Part shown: positions 11,846-23,350 of the stretch, piece after piece
Numbering within the stretch: position 1 is the stretch's first letter
Layout of the letters: each line of letters opens with the position of its first letter
From: Balaenoptera acutorostrata
Lineage: Eukaryota > Chordata > Mammalia > Artiodactyla > Balaenopteridae
DNA length: 64,000 nucleotides
Assembly (NCBI RefSeq): GCF_949987535.1
Contig: NC_080075.1
Coordinates: forward strand, 6,494,606 to 6,558,605
Direction of reading: 5' to 3'
Made by a program: the position numbers and the translations under genes
Notes under the pieces: generated by a model
Database searches by the model: none
What the model saw: only the letters and a program-made list of their open reading frames with translations
Told to the model about the DNA's origin: nothing

Positions 11846-14800
11846 TAAATGATTTTTTTTTTCAAAATTTGCAGACATTAAATTTCACTCTTTATGCTGG
11901 AAACATCTGTGGATTTTGACAAAGCCATAGTGTCATGTATACACAATTACAATATCATACGGAGTAGTTTCATCACCCTAAAATTCCCCTATGTTTGCCT
12001 AATTCACCTTCTTCTTGGCAATCACTGATTTTTCTACCCTTGCTGTAGTTTTCCCTTTTCATTTTTCCAGAATAGTTGGAATCATACAGAATGCAATCTT
12101 TTCAGGAGGGCTTCTTTCACTTAGCAATATGCATTTAAGTTCTCTCTCTCTCTTCCATTTTCATGGCTTGATAGTTTGCGTCTTTTTATCACTGAATAAT
12201 ACTCCATTGAATAATGTACCACAGTTTGATTATCCATTCACCTGTTGAAGGACAGCTTGGTTGCTTCCAGTTTGGGGCAGTTATGAATACAGCTTCTATA
12301 AATATTTGTATGCAGGTTTTTGTGTGGACATGAATTTTCAAAACAGTTGGATGAATACTTAAGAGTGTGATTGCTGGATGGTGTAAGACTATATGTTTAG
12401 CTCAGCAAGAACTACCAAACTGTCTTCCACAGTGGCTGTACCATCAGCATTCCCATCAGCAATGAATCAGCTCCTGTTGCTGGCATCCTTGTCAGCACTT
12501 GGTATGTGATTCATTTTGGGTTAATATTTGAAAGGTGTAAGGTCTATGTCTTAGGTTAATTAATTTTTTCCATATGGATGTCCAATTGTTCCAGAACCAT
12601 TTGTTGAAAAGACTATCCTTCATTGAATACCTTTGCTCCTTTGTCAAAGATCAGTTGACTGTATTTGTAGGATATATTTCTGAGATATGATCTGATTCTT
12701 TCCCATTGACCTGTGTATCCTATTGCCAATACCACGTTGTCTTGATTACTGTAGCTTTGTAGTTAAGTCTTGAAATTGTATAGCATGAGTCCTCCAACTT
12801 TGTCCTTCTTCAATATTGTTATTGGCTCTTCTAGGTCTTTGCCTTTTCAAGTAAACTTTATAATCGATTTGTCAATATCTACAAAATAGCTTGCCAGGAT
12901 TTTTATTGTATTGCACTGAATCTATAGATCAGGTTGGGATGAATTGACATCTTAACAGTATTGAATCTTTCAATCCGTGAACGTGGACTATCTCTCCAAT
13001 TGTTTAGATCTTCTTTGAATTCTTTCATCGAGTTTTGTAGTTTTCTGCATATAGATCCTGTGCATATTTTGTTAGATTTCTACCTAATAAAAACACCTGT
13101 TGCTATTGTCAGTGGTATTTACATTTTTAAAATTCCAGTTGTTCATTGCTGGTATTTAGGAAAGCACTTGTCATATTAACCTTCTGTCCTGCAGCCTTTC
13201 TATATTTGCTTATTTTGTTTGTTTGTCTGTTTATTGATTCTTTGGGATTTTTCTATAAAAACAAGCATGTCGTCTGTGAACAAAGATAGTTTCATTTCTT
13301 CCTTCCCTATCTATACCTTTTATTTACTCTTCTTGTCTTATTACACTAGCTAGAACTTTTAGTATGGTGTTGAGTAGGAGCAGTGAGAGGAGACATCCTT
13401 GCCTTGTTCCTCATCTTTGCAGGAAAGCATCCAGTTTCTCACCATTCTGATGTTAGTTGTAGGTGTTTTGTAGATATTCCTTATCAAACTAAAGAGGTTC
13501 TTGATTCCTAGTTTGCCCAAAGATGGTTGGTTTGATTTTAACCATGAATGGATGTTGGATTTTTGTCAGATCTTTTTCTGCATCGATTGATATGATCATA
13601 TGATTTTTCTTCTTTAGTTGGTTGATGTGGTGTATTACACTGATTGATTTGCAAATGTTGAACCAGCCTTGTGTACCTGGATTAAGTCCCACTTTTTTAT
13701 GACACATAATTCTTTTCATACATTGTTGGATTTGATTTGCTAATATTTTTTTGAGGATTTGTGCATGGGAGATTCTGGTTTGTAGTTTTCCTTTATTGTA
13801 AAATCTTTATCTGGTTTTGGCATTAGGATAATGCTGGCCTCAGAGAATGAGGTAGGGAGTGTTCCCTCTGCTTTTGTTTTTTTTGAAAGAGATTGTGGAG
13901 GATTATTATCATGTCTTCCTTAACATTTAGTAGATTAACCAGTGAAACCATCTGGACCTGGTATTTACTTTTATTGGGCAGGTTTTAAATTATTGATTTA
14001 ATTTCTTTAATAAATATAGGCCTATTCAAATGATTTAGTTCTTTGTGTGAGTTTTGGTAATTTGTGTCTTTCAAGGAATTGGTCCATTTCATGTAAGTTA
14101 TCAAATTTGTGAGTATAGAGTTGTTCATGGTATTCCTTTAGTATCCTTTTAATATCCAAGGGACCAGTAGTGATAACCTCTCTTTCATTTCTGATATTGG
14201 TAATTTGTATTGATATCTTCCCTCCTTTTTCCTTCCTTAGCCTAGCTAGAGGCTTATCACTTTTATTGATCTTTTCAAAGAATCAGATTTTGGTTTTATT
14301 GATTTTTTGCTGTTGTTTTTTTATTTTGAATTTTGTTAATTTCTTTTTTTTTTGCTCAGTTTTTATTATTTTCTTCTGCTTTCTTTAGGATCATGTTGCT
14401 CTTCTTTCTGTAGTTTCCTAAAGGAGGAGCTTAGATGATTGATTTTCAGTTTTTTCCTCATTTCTAATTTATGCATTTATTGCTATAAATTTCTCTCTAA
14501 GCACTGCTTTTGCTGCATTGTACAGTTTTTTCTAAGTTGTGTTTTCATTTTTATTTTGTTCAAATATTTAAAAACTTAAGACTTCTTCTTTGACCCATGT
14601 GTTGTTTACAAGTGTGTTTAATCTCCATATATTCGGGGATTTTCCAGCTATCTTTCTGTTACTGATTTCTAGTTTAATTCCATTGCAATTTGAGAATGTA
14701 CTTTATGTGATTTTATATTCTATTTAAATTTGTTAAGGTATGTTTTATGGCCCAGACTGTGTTCTATCTTGGTGAATATTCCATGCAAGCTTGAAGAATG

Positions 14801-15070
14801 TGTATTCTATTGTGGTTGAATGGAATGTTCTATCCATGTCATTTAGATCCAGTTGATGGATCCTTACTGAGTTTCTACCTGCTTCATCTATCAATTACTG
14901 AAAGGTGGGTATTGAAATCCCCAACTATGGTAGTATATTAATCTATTTCTCCTTACAGTTCTGTCAGTTTTTGTTACATGTATTTTGATGCTCTGTTAGA
15001 TGCACACAAGGATTGCTATGTCTTCTTGCACAATTTACCCCTTTATCATTATGTAATGTCCCCCTTTTTT

Positions 15071-15359
15071 TTTTTTTAATTTTACTTATTTATTTATAGC
15101 TGTGTTGGGTCTTTGTTTCTGTGTGAGGGCTTTCTCTAGTTGTGGCAAGCGGGGGCCACTCTTCATTGTGGTGCGCGGGTCTCCCACTATCGCGGCCTCT
15201 CTTGTTGCGGAGCACAGCCTCCAGACGCGCAGGCTCAGTAATTGTGGCTCACGGGCCCAGCCGCTCCGCGGCATGTGGGATCTTCCCAGACCAGGGCTCG
15301 AACCCGTGTCCCCTGCATTGGCAGGCGGATTCTCAACCACTGCGCCACCAGGGAAGCCC
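15071..15359 (-). mobile_element. CHR-type SINE inside old L1
   Basis: An antisense copy with a T-run, gctgtgttgggtctttgttt, ending ccaccagggaagccc. The TSD tgtcccccttttt is at about 15058-15070 and 15360-15372. Confidence 0.9.
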
Positions 15360-15644
15360 TGTCCCCCTTTTTCTTGTTCTGAAGTCTACTCTGTCTGAAA
15401 ATTAATATAGCTACTCCATCTTTCTTTTCATTAATGTTAGCATGGTATATCTTTCTCCATTTCTTTACTGTGCCTCTCCCTCCCCACCCCAATCCCTTTT
15501 CCTTTAATCTGACTCTTAATAAAGTGGGTTTCTTGGGGACAGCATACAACTGAGATTTAAAAAAAATTTTTTTTAATCCACTCTGAAATCTCAGTCTTTT
15601 CATAGTGTGTTTAGACCATTCACATTGAAAGTGATTATAATATA

Positions 15645-15898
15645 CAGTTGACCCTTGAACAATGCAGGCGTTAGGGGTCCCGACCCTCTATGCAGTCAAA
15701 AATCTGTGTATAACTTATAGTTAGCGCTCCAAATACCATGATTCCTCCAGCTCTGTGGTTCCTCTGTATCCATGGATTCAACCAACCAGGGATTCAACAA
15801 CCATGGATCATGCAGCACTGTAGTATGTACTATTGAAAAATATCCATGTATTATGTGGACCTGTGCAGTTCAAATCTGTGTTGTTCAAGGGTGAACTG
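15645..15898. mobile_element. MER8-like Tigger-derived MITE inside old L1
   Basis: The ends are inverted repeats: cagttgacccttgaacaa at the left, and ttgttcaagggtgaactg at the right. TA dinucleotides at both edges fit a TA target duplication. L1 sequence resumes on each side. Confidence 0.85.
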
Positions 15899-17446
15899 TA
15901 GTTGGATTAATATCCACCATATTTGTTTTCATTATATTAAAAAAAGTCTCTTTCTGCCTTGTTTGGTTTCAATGGACTATTTTATGATTCCATTTTCTCT
16001 CCTCTTAGGATATCAATTATACTTCTTTAAAAAAATTTTGTAGGAGTTGCCCTAGAGTTTGCAATTTACATTTCAAACTAATCTAAGTCTGCCTTCAGAT
16101 AACACTGTCTTATAACAGAGTGTTTTCAGGTCTTCCCTCTGGTCCTTTGACATTGCTGCTATTCACTTCTTCCATGTGCTGTGATCACCCAATGCATTTT
16201 CACTATTATTACTTTAACAGTTATCTTTTAAATCAATTACAAATAAGAAAAAGAAAATATTTTATTTTGCTTTTATTTCTTCTCCAGCACACCACTTGCT
16301 TTCTTTATGTAGGTCTTAGTTCTGACGTATCATTTTTATTTCTCTCTGAAGAACTTCTTTTAACATTTATTACTGGTTAGGTCTACTGGAAATGTATTTT
16401 TTCAGTTTTTGTTTGCTTAAAAAATTCTTTATTTCTCCTTTACTTTTGATGAATAATTTCACTGGATATAGAATTCTAGGCTGGTGTTTTTTTCTTTCAA
16501 TGCTTTAAATATTTCATTCCACACTCTTGCTTGTATGGTTTTTAACAAGAAGTCTGCTGTAGTTCTTCGTTCCTCTACGGGTAAGCTGTTTTTTTCCATT
16601 TCTGATTTTCCCTTTGTCTTTGGTTTCTGCAATTTGAATATGATATGCCTACGTGTGTATTTTTTGGTATTTAACCTGTTAGTTGTCGTCTGAGCTTCCT
16701 GTATCTGTGGCTTGGTGTCTGTAATTAATTCTAGGCAATTCTCAGCCATTATAACTTCCAACAGTTTTCTCTTTCTTCTTCTGGTATTCCATTTATGTAT
16801 ATCTTAAACCTTTTAAAGTTGCTCCACAATTCTTGGATGCTCTTTTTTGTCTTTTCATTTTTTTTCCTCTTTGTATTTCAGTTTGGGAGATTTCTATTTA
16901 CTTATCTTCAAGCTCATCATGGCTGTGTCCAGTCTACTGATGAGCCCACCAAATGCAGTCTTCATTTCTTTTAGTGTGTTTTTGATTTCTAGCATTTCTT
17001 TTTGACTAGTTCGTAGAGTCTCCATTTCTCTGCTACATTACCCATCTATTCTTGCATATTGTCTACCTTTTCATTGGAGCCCTTAACCTGTTAATCACAG
17101 TTATTTTAAATTCCTCGTGTGATAATTCCAAGATCTGTGCCATGTACGATGCCCATTCTGATGCTCGCTAGCTCTTCAGATCATGTTTTTTCTTGCCTTT
17201 CAGTATTCTTTGTTGAAAGCCAGACATGATGTGTCAGGTAATAAGAACTGAAGAGTGGTTCTTTATTGTGAATTGGACGTTATTCTTACTATGACTTGGG
17301 CTGTGTTTAAGGTTTGCTGTCGGTGCCTATAGCTACAGCTATAGATGCCTGAGGTTTCAGATTCCTCAGGTGTCCTGGTTTTGATCTCTTTTGTCTTTGG
17401 GCTCCTCCTCAGATGGGGTCTTGCTGTTCTTTCAGATGTCATGTAC

Positions 17447-17636
17447 TGTCACACTACAGCCTGTTGATATTGTGGTAATGTACAATTTTACCACCTAAAG
17501 TCTTTAAGGGGCACGAGCTCGCTGTATCCCCCTTTGTCTGGCAAAGCAATAAAGCTATTCTTTTCTACTTCACCCAAAACTCTGTCTCTGAGATTCGATT
17601 CAGCACTGGTGCACAGAGCCTAGGTTTTTGGCATCA
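17447..17636 (+). mobile_element. Short solo LTR, ERV1-like
   Basis: It starts TGTCAC and ends GGCATCA. It carries caataaagctattc (poly(A) signal AATAAA) and a downstream tctctgagattcgattcagc U5-like segment. A 4-bp gtac flanks both ends (17443-17446, 17637-17640), which would fit a gammaretrovirus-type TSD, though the right copy touches the start of the next L1 fragment. At about 190 bp it is short, perhaps internally deleted. No viral coding sequence is present. Confidence 0.55.
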
Positions 17637-17925
17637 GTACTAAGTAAAGTAAGTCAGAAAGAGAAAGACAAATACCATATGATGTCACTTACATGTGGAA
17701 TCTGAATAAACATATCTACGTAACAGAAACAAACTCATAGACATAGAGAACAGACTTGTGGTTGCCAAGGCGGAGGGTGCGCCGGGAGGATTAGGAGTTT
17801 GGGGTTAACAGATGCAAACTATTATATACAGGATGGGTAAACAACAAGGTCCTACTGTAGAGCACAGGGAACTATACTCAATATCCCGTGATAAACCGTA
17901 ATGGAAAAGAATATGAAAAAGAATA

Positions 17926-17987
<62 letters not shown>

Positions 17988-18069
17988 GAATCACTTTGCT
18001 GTACAGCAGAAATTAACATACTAAATCAACTATACTTCAATAAAATTAAAAAAAAAAAAAAAAAAAAAA
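17637..18069 (+). mobile_element. L1 3' end, sense
   Basis: Sense L1 3' end: gtaagtcagaaagagaaaga, then ggagtttggggttaacagat, then atcactttgctgtacagcag, ending in an A-run at 18048-18069. It is split by an (AT)n microsatellite. Confidence 0.85.
17931..17983. repeat. (AT)n microsatellite
   Basis: About 26 uninterrupted AT units inside an L1 3' end, an expansion of the tatatat motif normal at that place. Confidence 0.97.
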
Positions 18070-19260
18070 GACTGCTTCTGCTCTGAGTTACTGCCCAGCC
18101 TGCCCACTTCTGTCTTTTGTTGCTCAGGATTTTACAGAGCTCTGAGTTTTGGTGGGAGTGCCAAGTGTACATGTGTGGGATGGGTGAGGGTCTTTAGTCC
18201 TTTTCTAGTCTCCATCGGCCTCCTGATTACCCCCCCATATTTGATAGGCAGACGTGTTTCATCAATCTTATACAAATGCAACCTTAACTCCAGCCTCTGC
18301 TCCCTTCCCCCCAACCTGTGTGTTTCATCAGAGCTCCCCTAAGCTTCTGCTCAGATTCTACATGAAAGCAGAGAGCTTTCAGGCCTCTCAGTTTTCCGTA
18401 AGTCAGCAGCCAACCAGTAAGGAGGCAAAAATTGTGGGCAGCCTAAGGAATAATTGCTCTAAAAACCCACACACCCTTTCTCCTCCCTTCTTCCCCTAAA
18501 GCCATAAAGTGGGACAGATCACGGTGAGTGTAGGGGTGGGGTGCGTGGGCAGTTGGAGCCTGGATAGGACGAGGAGGGCATCTGCCAGGAAGGGGACAGT
18601 GGTAGCAGCCAGTTTGTGTCGTATCCAGTTTTTCTCAAGGGCTGTGTCATTCTTTAAGGGTTGTGCCCTGCCCCCTTCCCTCCTGCCTCAAACCCATTGG
18701 ATAAAGTAGGAAAATGTGAACCCAGACTGATATGGCTAAATGAATAAGTTGAAAAGTTAATGAGGAACAGAGTTTCAAAGTAATTCTCCACGGAGTGCTT
18801 GTTAATGACAAAGAGAAAGGGGATACCGCACAGGACGGAAGCTTGGCAGACACTCTTCATCCACTGGTCAAAGGAGTGTTACCAGTAATGGGACAGAACA
18901 AAATCGCCTGGCACCTGATAGGATGGGATAAAAGGGATACAACATCACTTCTGTGACTCATTGCAAAGATGTATAACCTGAATCTAATTATGCTCTAATT
19001 ATGATGAAGCATCAGACAAAACCAAACTATGGGACCTTCTGCAGAAACTTGTGGCCCTTCCTCAGGGCCTGTTACGTAAGAATTAGAGGGTCTTAATCCT
19101 CTCAACCGTCTTGAGTTCCAGGCAATAGAAGATTGGGCAGGAGCAGGTGCTGTCATTTTTTCCCTTTGCCGTCGATTCATGGTGCTTTTCATGACAACAG
19201 GATGGTAAACTTTTGTGTTGTGTGCTTCATGGTCTGTGAAGGACTTCCATATGTTTTCTT

Positions 19261-19457
19261 TTTTTAAAAAAATATTTTATTTATTTATTTGGCTGTGCCA
19301 GGTCTTTGTTGCAGCAGACAGGCTCCTTAGTTGCGGCATGCAAACTCTTAGTTGCAGCATGCATGTGGGATCTAGTTCCCTGACCAGGGATGGAACGCGG
19401 GCCCCCTGCATTGGAAACGTGGAGTCTTAGCCACTGGACCACCTGGGAAGTCCCTCA
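19261..19457 (-). mobile_element. CHR-type SINE, intermediate class (about 200 bp)
   Basis: An antisense copy with two cttagttgc[ag]gcatgca-type units and the end ggaccacctgggaagtccc. It has a perfect 12-bp TSD, atatgttttctt, at 19249-19260 and 19458-19469. Confidence 0.9.
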
Positions 19458-19521
19458 ATATGTTTTCTTGTTTGCTTCTCACAGTTCCCTGCTGGATTAT
19501 TCTTCCACCTTTGTGATGATG

Positions 19522-19558
<37 letters not shown>
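19522..19558. repeat. (TAA)n microsatellite
   Basis: About 12 TAA units in a row. Confidence 0.95.
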
Positions 19559-19559
<1 letters not shown>

Positions 19560-19564
19560 GGCAA

Positions 19565-19810
19565 CATTTAGGTAGTACTTCTCACGGCCAGGTGATAGTC
19601 CGAGCCCTCTGAATGCTGCATACATTAACTGGTTTAATTCTCACAGTTACCTTGTGAGGAAGGTACACTGTGGTTAGTCCATTTTACAAACGGGGAAACT
19701 GGGGCACAGAGAAGTTAAACAACTTGCCCAAGGTCACACAGCTGGAAAGTAGTAGAGCCACAATTCAAGTCAGGCCGTCAGACTCTGGATCCCTAGCCTT
19801 TATTTCCTGC
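19565..19810 (-). mobile_element. MIR element
   Basis: Antisense MIR in good order: tttaattctcacagttacc, ccattttacaaacggggaaa, gcacagagaagttaaac, cccaaggtcacacagctgg. It lies about 320 bp upstream of exon 2. Confidence 0.88.
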
Positions 19811-20131
19811 ACGCTGTGGCCTCCTGTACGGTGCCGCTGGGGGAATCAAAGACTCAGCTCGCTTGGGTGGCTTGTCGGGGGCCCCTTGTTCACTTACTCA
19901 TTGATTCTGCAGATCTGCGCTGAGTGGCCGCAGACGCCAGGCTCTGTTCCAGATGCTCTGAAACGGGACAGGGCAGCTGGATCTCTGGGCTTGACGAGCT
20001 GGACACCAGGCCCGCTGCCCGGGGCCGAGCCTAGATGCAGGGCACGTGCGCGGGGAGCGAGTGGCTGCACGTGGGCTGCTGGCCTGTCTGTCCCTGTGCT
20101 CACACGTGCGTTGTCCTCTTGTCTCTTGAAG

Positions 20132-20242
20132 GTCGCCTGGTGGGTGCCCTGGATGCGGTGCTGGATTCCAACGCCCGGGTCGCTCCGTTTCGAATTCTGC
20201 TCCAGGTCCCCGGCTCCCAGGTGTATTCTCCCATAGCATGTG
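20132..20242 (+). CDS. TBC1D8: TBC1D8 coding exon 2 (111 bp)
   Basis: This is an internal coding exon of TBC1D8, a TBC-domain protein of the Rab GTPase-activating type that is predicted to act in membrane traffic. The exon reads [17 protein letters not shown] and continues to ...VYSPIACG, which I recognise as the N-terminal region of TBC1D8 (about residues 43-80 of the human protein, from memory). The acceptor AG is at 20130-20131 and the donor GTGAGT starts at 20243. The first codon (Gly) is completed by one base from the upstream exon, and the last base starts a Gly codon finished in exon 3, so both boundaries are phase 1. The paralogue TBC1D9 has a similar but distinguishable sequence here. 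No stop or frameshift is present. The same frame stays open upstream into the intron to a Met codon at 20035. Confidence 0.95.
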
Positions 20243-20830
20243 GTGAGTTACTGAGTGGATCGGACGTGTACTGGGCCGTGGCCACGGGTGAGTTTTGTTC
20301 CAGGTGGAGTGTTCCCCACCTTGGGGTCTGAGCATGAGTATCTGCATGGTCGTGACGCTGGAAGGTAACTCCTTCTAAAACCTCATCTGCTGCCGTGAGC
20401 TCTTTGTTCTTCCTTTCTCTTTTTGTTTTTTTTTTTTCCAACCACTGGAAGCGTGTAGAGGCTCTAAGCTTGGGTATCCAGGCTTTCAAGTGGTGTGTTG
20501 GTCCAGGGGGCTGTGAATCCAGCCGTTTTCTTCATCTTGTGTCTGACATAACACACGAGTCCGGGGCGTGTGCATATACCGTAACAGGGCAGGGGAGATG
20601 TCTGGGGCTGGGTCTGTCTTAGGCCAGCCTTCACCCTTGTTCCACGTGTGCACTGAATCACTGGACGGCTGAGCCCTACGGGAATTTAGAAATCACCTTC
20701 ACATCCTCTCCATCTGAGCTTCATTTCCTCCTGCACGCACTGTCCAATACTCTGCCTCGTCACTCCAGCTCCTCTGGGGCTGGGAATCGTTGCACCCTGA
20801 GAAGCCCCTTCTATTAAAAAACAAAACCAA

Positions 20831-21178
20831 GGGACTTCCCTGGTGGCGCAGTGGTTAAGAATCCGCCTGCCAATGCAGGGGACACGGGTTTGAGCCCTGG
20901 TCCGGGAAGATCCCATATGCCGCGGAGCAACTAAGCCCGTGCACCACAATGACTGAGCCTGAGCTCTAGAGCCCGTGAGCCACAGCTACTGAGCCTGTAT
21001 GACACAACTACTGAAGCCCGTGCGCCTAGAGTCCGTGCTCTGCAACAAGAGAAGCCACTGCAGTGAGAAGCCCGCGTGCCGCAATTAGAGAAAGCCTGCG
21101 CACAGCAACGAAGACCCGATGCAGCCAAAAATAAATAAATAAAATAAATAAATAAAAATAAAACAAAATAATGTATAT
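20831..21178 (+). mobile_element. CHR-type SINE, long class, sense
   Basis: A complete sense copy: gggacttccctggtggcgca at the head, then gcaacgaagacccgatgcag and a (ATAA)n tail. The flanks aaaaacaaaaccaag and aaagaaaaaccaag form an imperfect TSD. It is useful as the local reference copy. Confidence 0.93.
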
Positions 21179-21719
21179 TTAAAGAAAAACCAAGATGTGT
21201 CTTTTAAATTACACAAGTAATAAATGTTCACCCTCCAGAAATTAGAAAATAGGTAAGAAAGGAGGAGAAAGAAATCACCTATAACCTTTTATCTGGTGCT
21301 AATCACACTTGTGTCTGCATATGTGCCTCTCCACAGAGGTTTTTAGTTGTGTTTTTTTCCTCTTAACATTTTACTAACTACCATAAACTTTCATTGTCAC
21401 CTCACATTCTTGAACAACATTGGATGACTTTTTTTTTTCTTCCTGGAAAAAATACAGGAAAGTATAAAGAAGAAAATTGTCATCCATACCCACCATTACT
21501 AATACCTGTTCACATCTTGGCATGTTTTTTCCAGTCTGTTTTGTTTTGTTTTTTTTGAACAAATCATTCTCTATTTTCATTAAGTGATGAAATGATGCGT
21601 GCTCAATATAATCCGTTAATACTGGAAAGTACAGAGAAGAAAATATATCTCGCCCCACATCCTAGGCACCCAAGGGTACCTCCAGTGACACTGGGGTCAC
21701 ATCATCCAGACAACTTTCT

Positions 21720-21854
21720 TTCTTTTTTTTTTTGTATTTTTTTGGCCAGACTGCACGGCTTGGAGATATTAGTTCCCTGACCAGGGATTGCACCTGGGAC
21801 CATGGCAGTGAAAGCGTTGAGTCCTAACCACTGGACCGCCAGGGAATTCCCAAC
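21720..21854 (-). mobile_element. CHR-type SINE, short class
   Basis: An antisense copy ending accgccagggaattccc, with a perfect 10-bp TSD, acaactttct, at 21710-21719 and 21855-21864. Confidence 0.9.
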
Positions 21855-22217
21855 ACAACTTTCTGATGCGTTTAGACAAGTCCAGGGATAGTTGTGAAGA
21901 AGGATAGACGTGCTTTATAAAAATGCAGCTTGTCTGACAGTGCTAGTTTATAATAAAAATATTGTTTTTCGTGGATTTCAATAAAAGGAAAGATGCTAAA
22001 GTGAAACGAAAGAACTGTTAAACTTCAAATAAACACCGAGCACTTACTTTCTAAAAGGTTCATTTAAGGTCAAGGGGAGAGATGTTTAAAAGCATGACAA
22101 GGTCAGAATTGTGGCTTTTGAAGACAGTATTTCCGTTCTGGCAGTGTTCCTTGACTCCCCTCCTGAAGGACAGGGATGCCAGCATTCTCATCCCTCCCCT
22201 GCTTCCCCAGGCTCTCG

Positions 22218-22470
22218 TTTTTTTTTTTTTTCTAACATCTTTACTGGAGTATAATTGCTTTACAATGGTGTGTTAGCTTCTGCTTTATAACAAAATGAAT
22301 CAGCTATACGTATACATATATCCCCATGTCCCCTCCCTCTTGCGTCTCCCTCCCACCCTCCCTATCCCTCCCCTCTAGGTGGACACAAAGCACGGAGCTG
22401 ATCTCCCTGTGCTATGCGGCTGCTTCCCACTAGCTATCTGTTTTACATTTGGTAGTGTGTATATGTCCAT
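22218..22470 (-). mobile_element. 5'-truncated L1 (3' UTR only)
   Basis: A T-run, then catctttactggagtataat and the usual L1 3' end, cut at ...tatgtccat. The TSD is caggctctcg (22208) and caggctctca (22471). Confidence 0.9.
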
Positions 22471-23008
22471 CAGGCTCTCATTTTTAAAAGTCTTACTATT
22501 CATTGTACATTGTAATTTCCATTCTCTTCTGTAACCACACTCTCCACCATTATTTGGCTCAGTTCTCTATGTAAATTGATTTAATGCTTCCATCAGGTAC
22601 GGCTTTCCCAACACAGTCTTTTATTTTGGTTCCTGTCTTAATTGGCTATATTCCTGTTTTCTTCTCCTAATAACGTCTCACATTTGCAAGTGTTTGTGCC
22701 TTGCTTTTGGACTCGAATGACACCTTGGCTGGGTATGAGGGGCTGTGGCCAGACTCTGGAGCTTGGTGGCCATCACTTCGGGGTCTTTCAGTATTTAAGT
22801 GGCAAAGGGAGAAATCTCAGGCTGGTCTGATTCCTGCCCCCGCCATTGTGGGTGGTGTGCTTTTTGTGGGGATAACTGTTTTTTATCACTGAAGTTCAGT
22901 AGCATTCGTCCCTTTAGGAACTTGGTTATAACCTGTTACTCCCTTGAGCATACCATGTTACATTCTTCTGGAACTCCACGTGCTCTTCCAGGACGCAGAT
23001 TGGTTTCT

Positions 23009-23350
23009 CTTTTTTTTTAGGGTGGGGGGGGCTGTGTTGGGTCTTTGTTGCTGCGCGCGGGCTTTCTCTAGTTGCGGCGAGCAGGGGCTTCTCTTCTTTG
23101 TGGTGCGCGGGCTTCTCATTGCGGTGGCTTCTCTTGTTGTGGACCATGGGCTCTAGGCGCGCAGGCTTCAGTAGTTGTGGCACGCGGGCTTGGTAGTTGT
23201 GGCTCACGGGCTCTAGAGCGCAGGCTCAGTAGCTGTGGTGAACGGGCTTAGTTGCTCTGCGGCATGGGGGATCTTCCCAGACCAGGGCTCAAACCCGTGT
23301 CCCCTGCATTGGCAGGCGGATTCTTAACCACTGCGCCACCAGGGAAGCCC
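23009..23350 (-). mobile_element. CHR-type SINE, long class
   Basis: An antisense copy with ctgtgttgggtctttgttgc and the end ccaccagggaagcccc. The TSD is cagattggtttct (22996-23008) against cagattgatttct (23351-23363). Confidence 0.92.

Larger units (their letters stand above)
11850..17440 (-). mobile_element. Large old L1 (L1MA/L1MB-like), antisense
   Basis: The + strand reads through antisense L1 text: ggaatcatacagaatgcaat and gtaccacagtttgattatcc (3' end), then the ORF2 region (12400-15600), then ORF1/5' sequence to about 17440. Reverse-strand ORF2 remnants include a short open piece at 13489-13719 with [19 protein letters not shown], the RT motif region. Stops and shifts are dense, so it is dead. 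A CHR SINE (15071-15359) and a Tigger MITE (15645-15898) sit inside it. Confidence 0.8.
1..20131 (+). other. TBC1D8: TBC1D8 intron 1 (3' part)
   Basis: This sequence lies upstream of coding exon 2 and ends in its AG acceptor. It carries no convincing coding exon. Unannotated stretches longer than 300 bases where I see nothing certain are: 1-517, 2580-5233 (apart from one dispersed 17-mer), 6190-7016, 7620-8600, 9000-10130 and 18070-19248. The region around 19980-20130, just before exon 2, is moderately GC-rich. Confidence 0.9.

Noticed and set aside
19670..20236. 188-codon open frame on the + strand overlapping exon 2
   Set aside because: It is in a different frame from TBC1D8 exon 2 and begins in a MIR element; GC-rich sequence explains the lack of stops.
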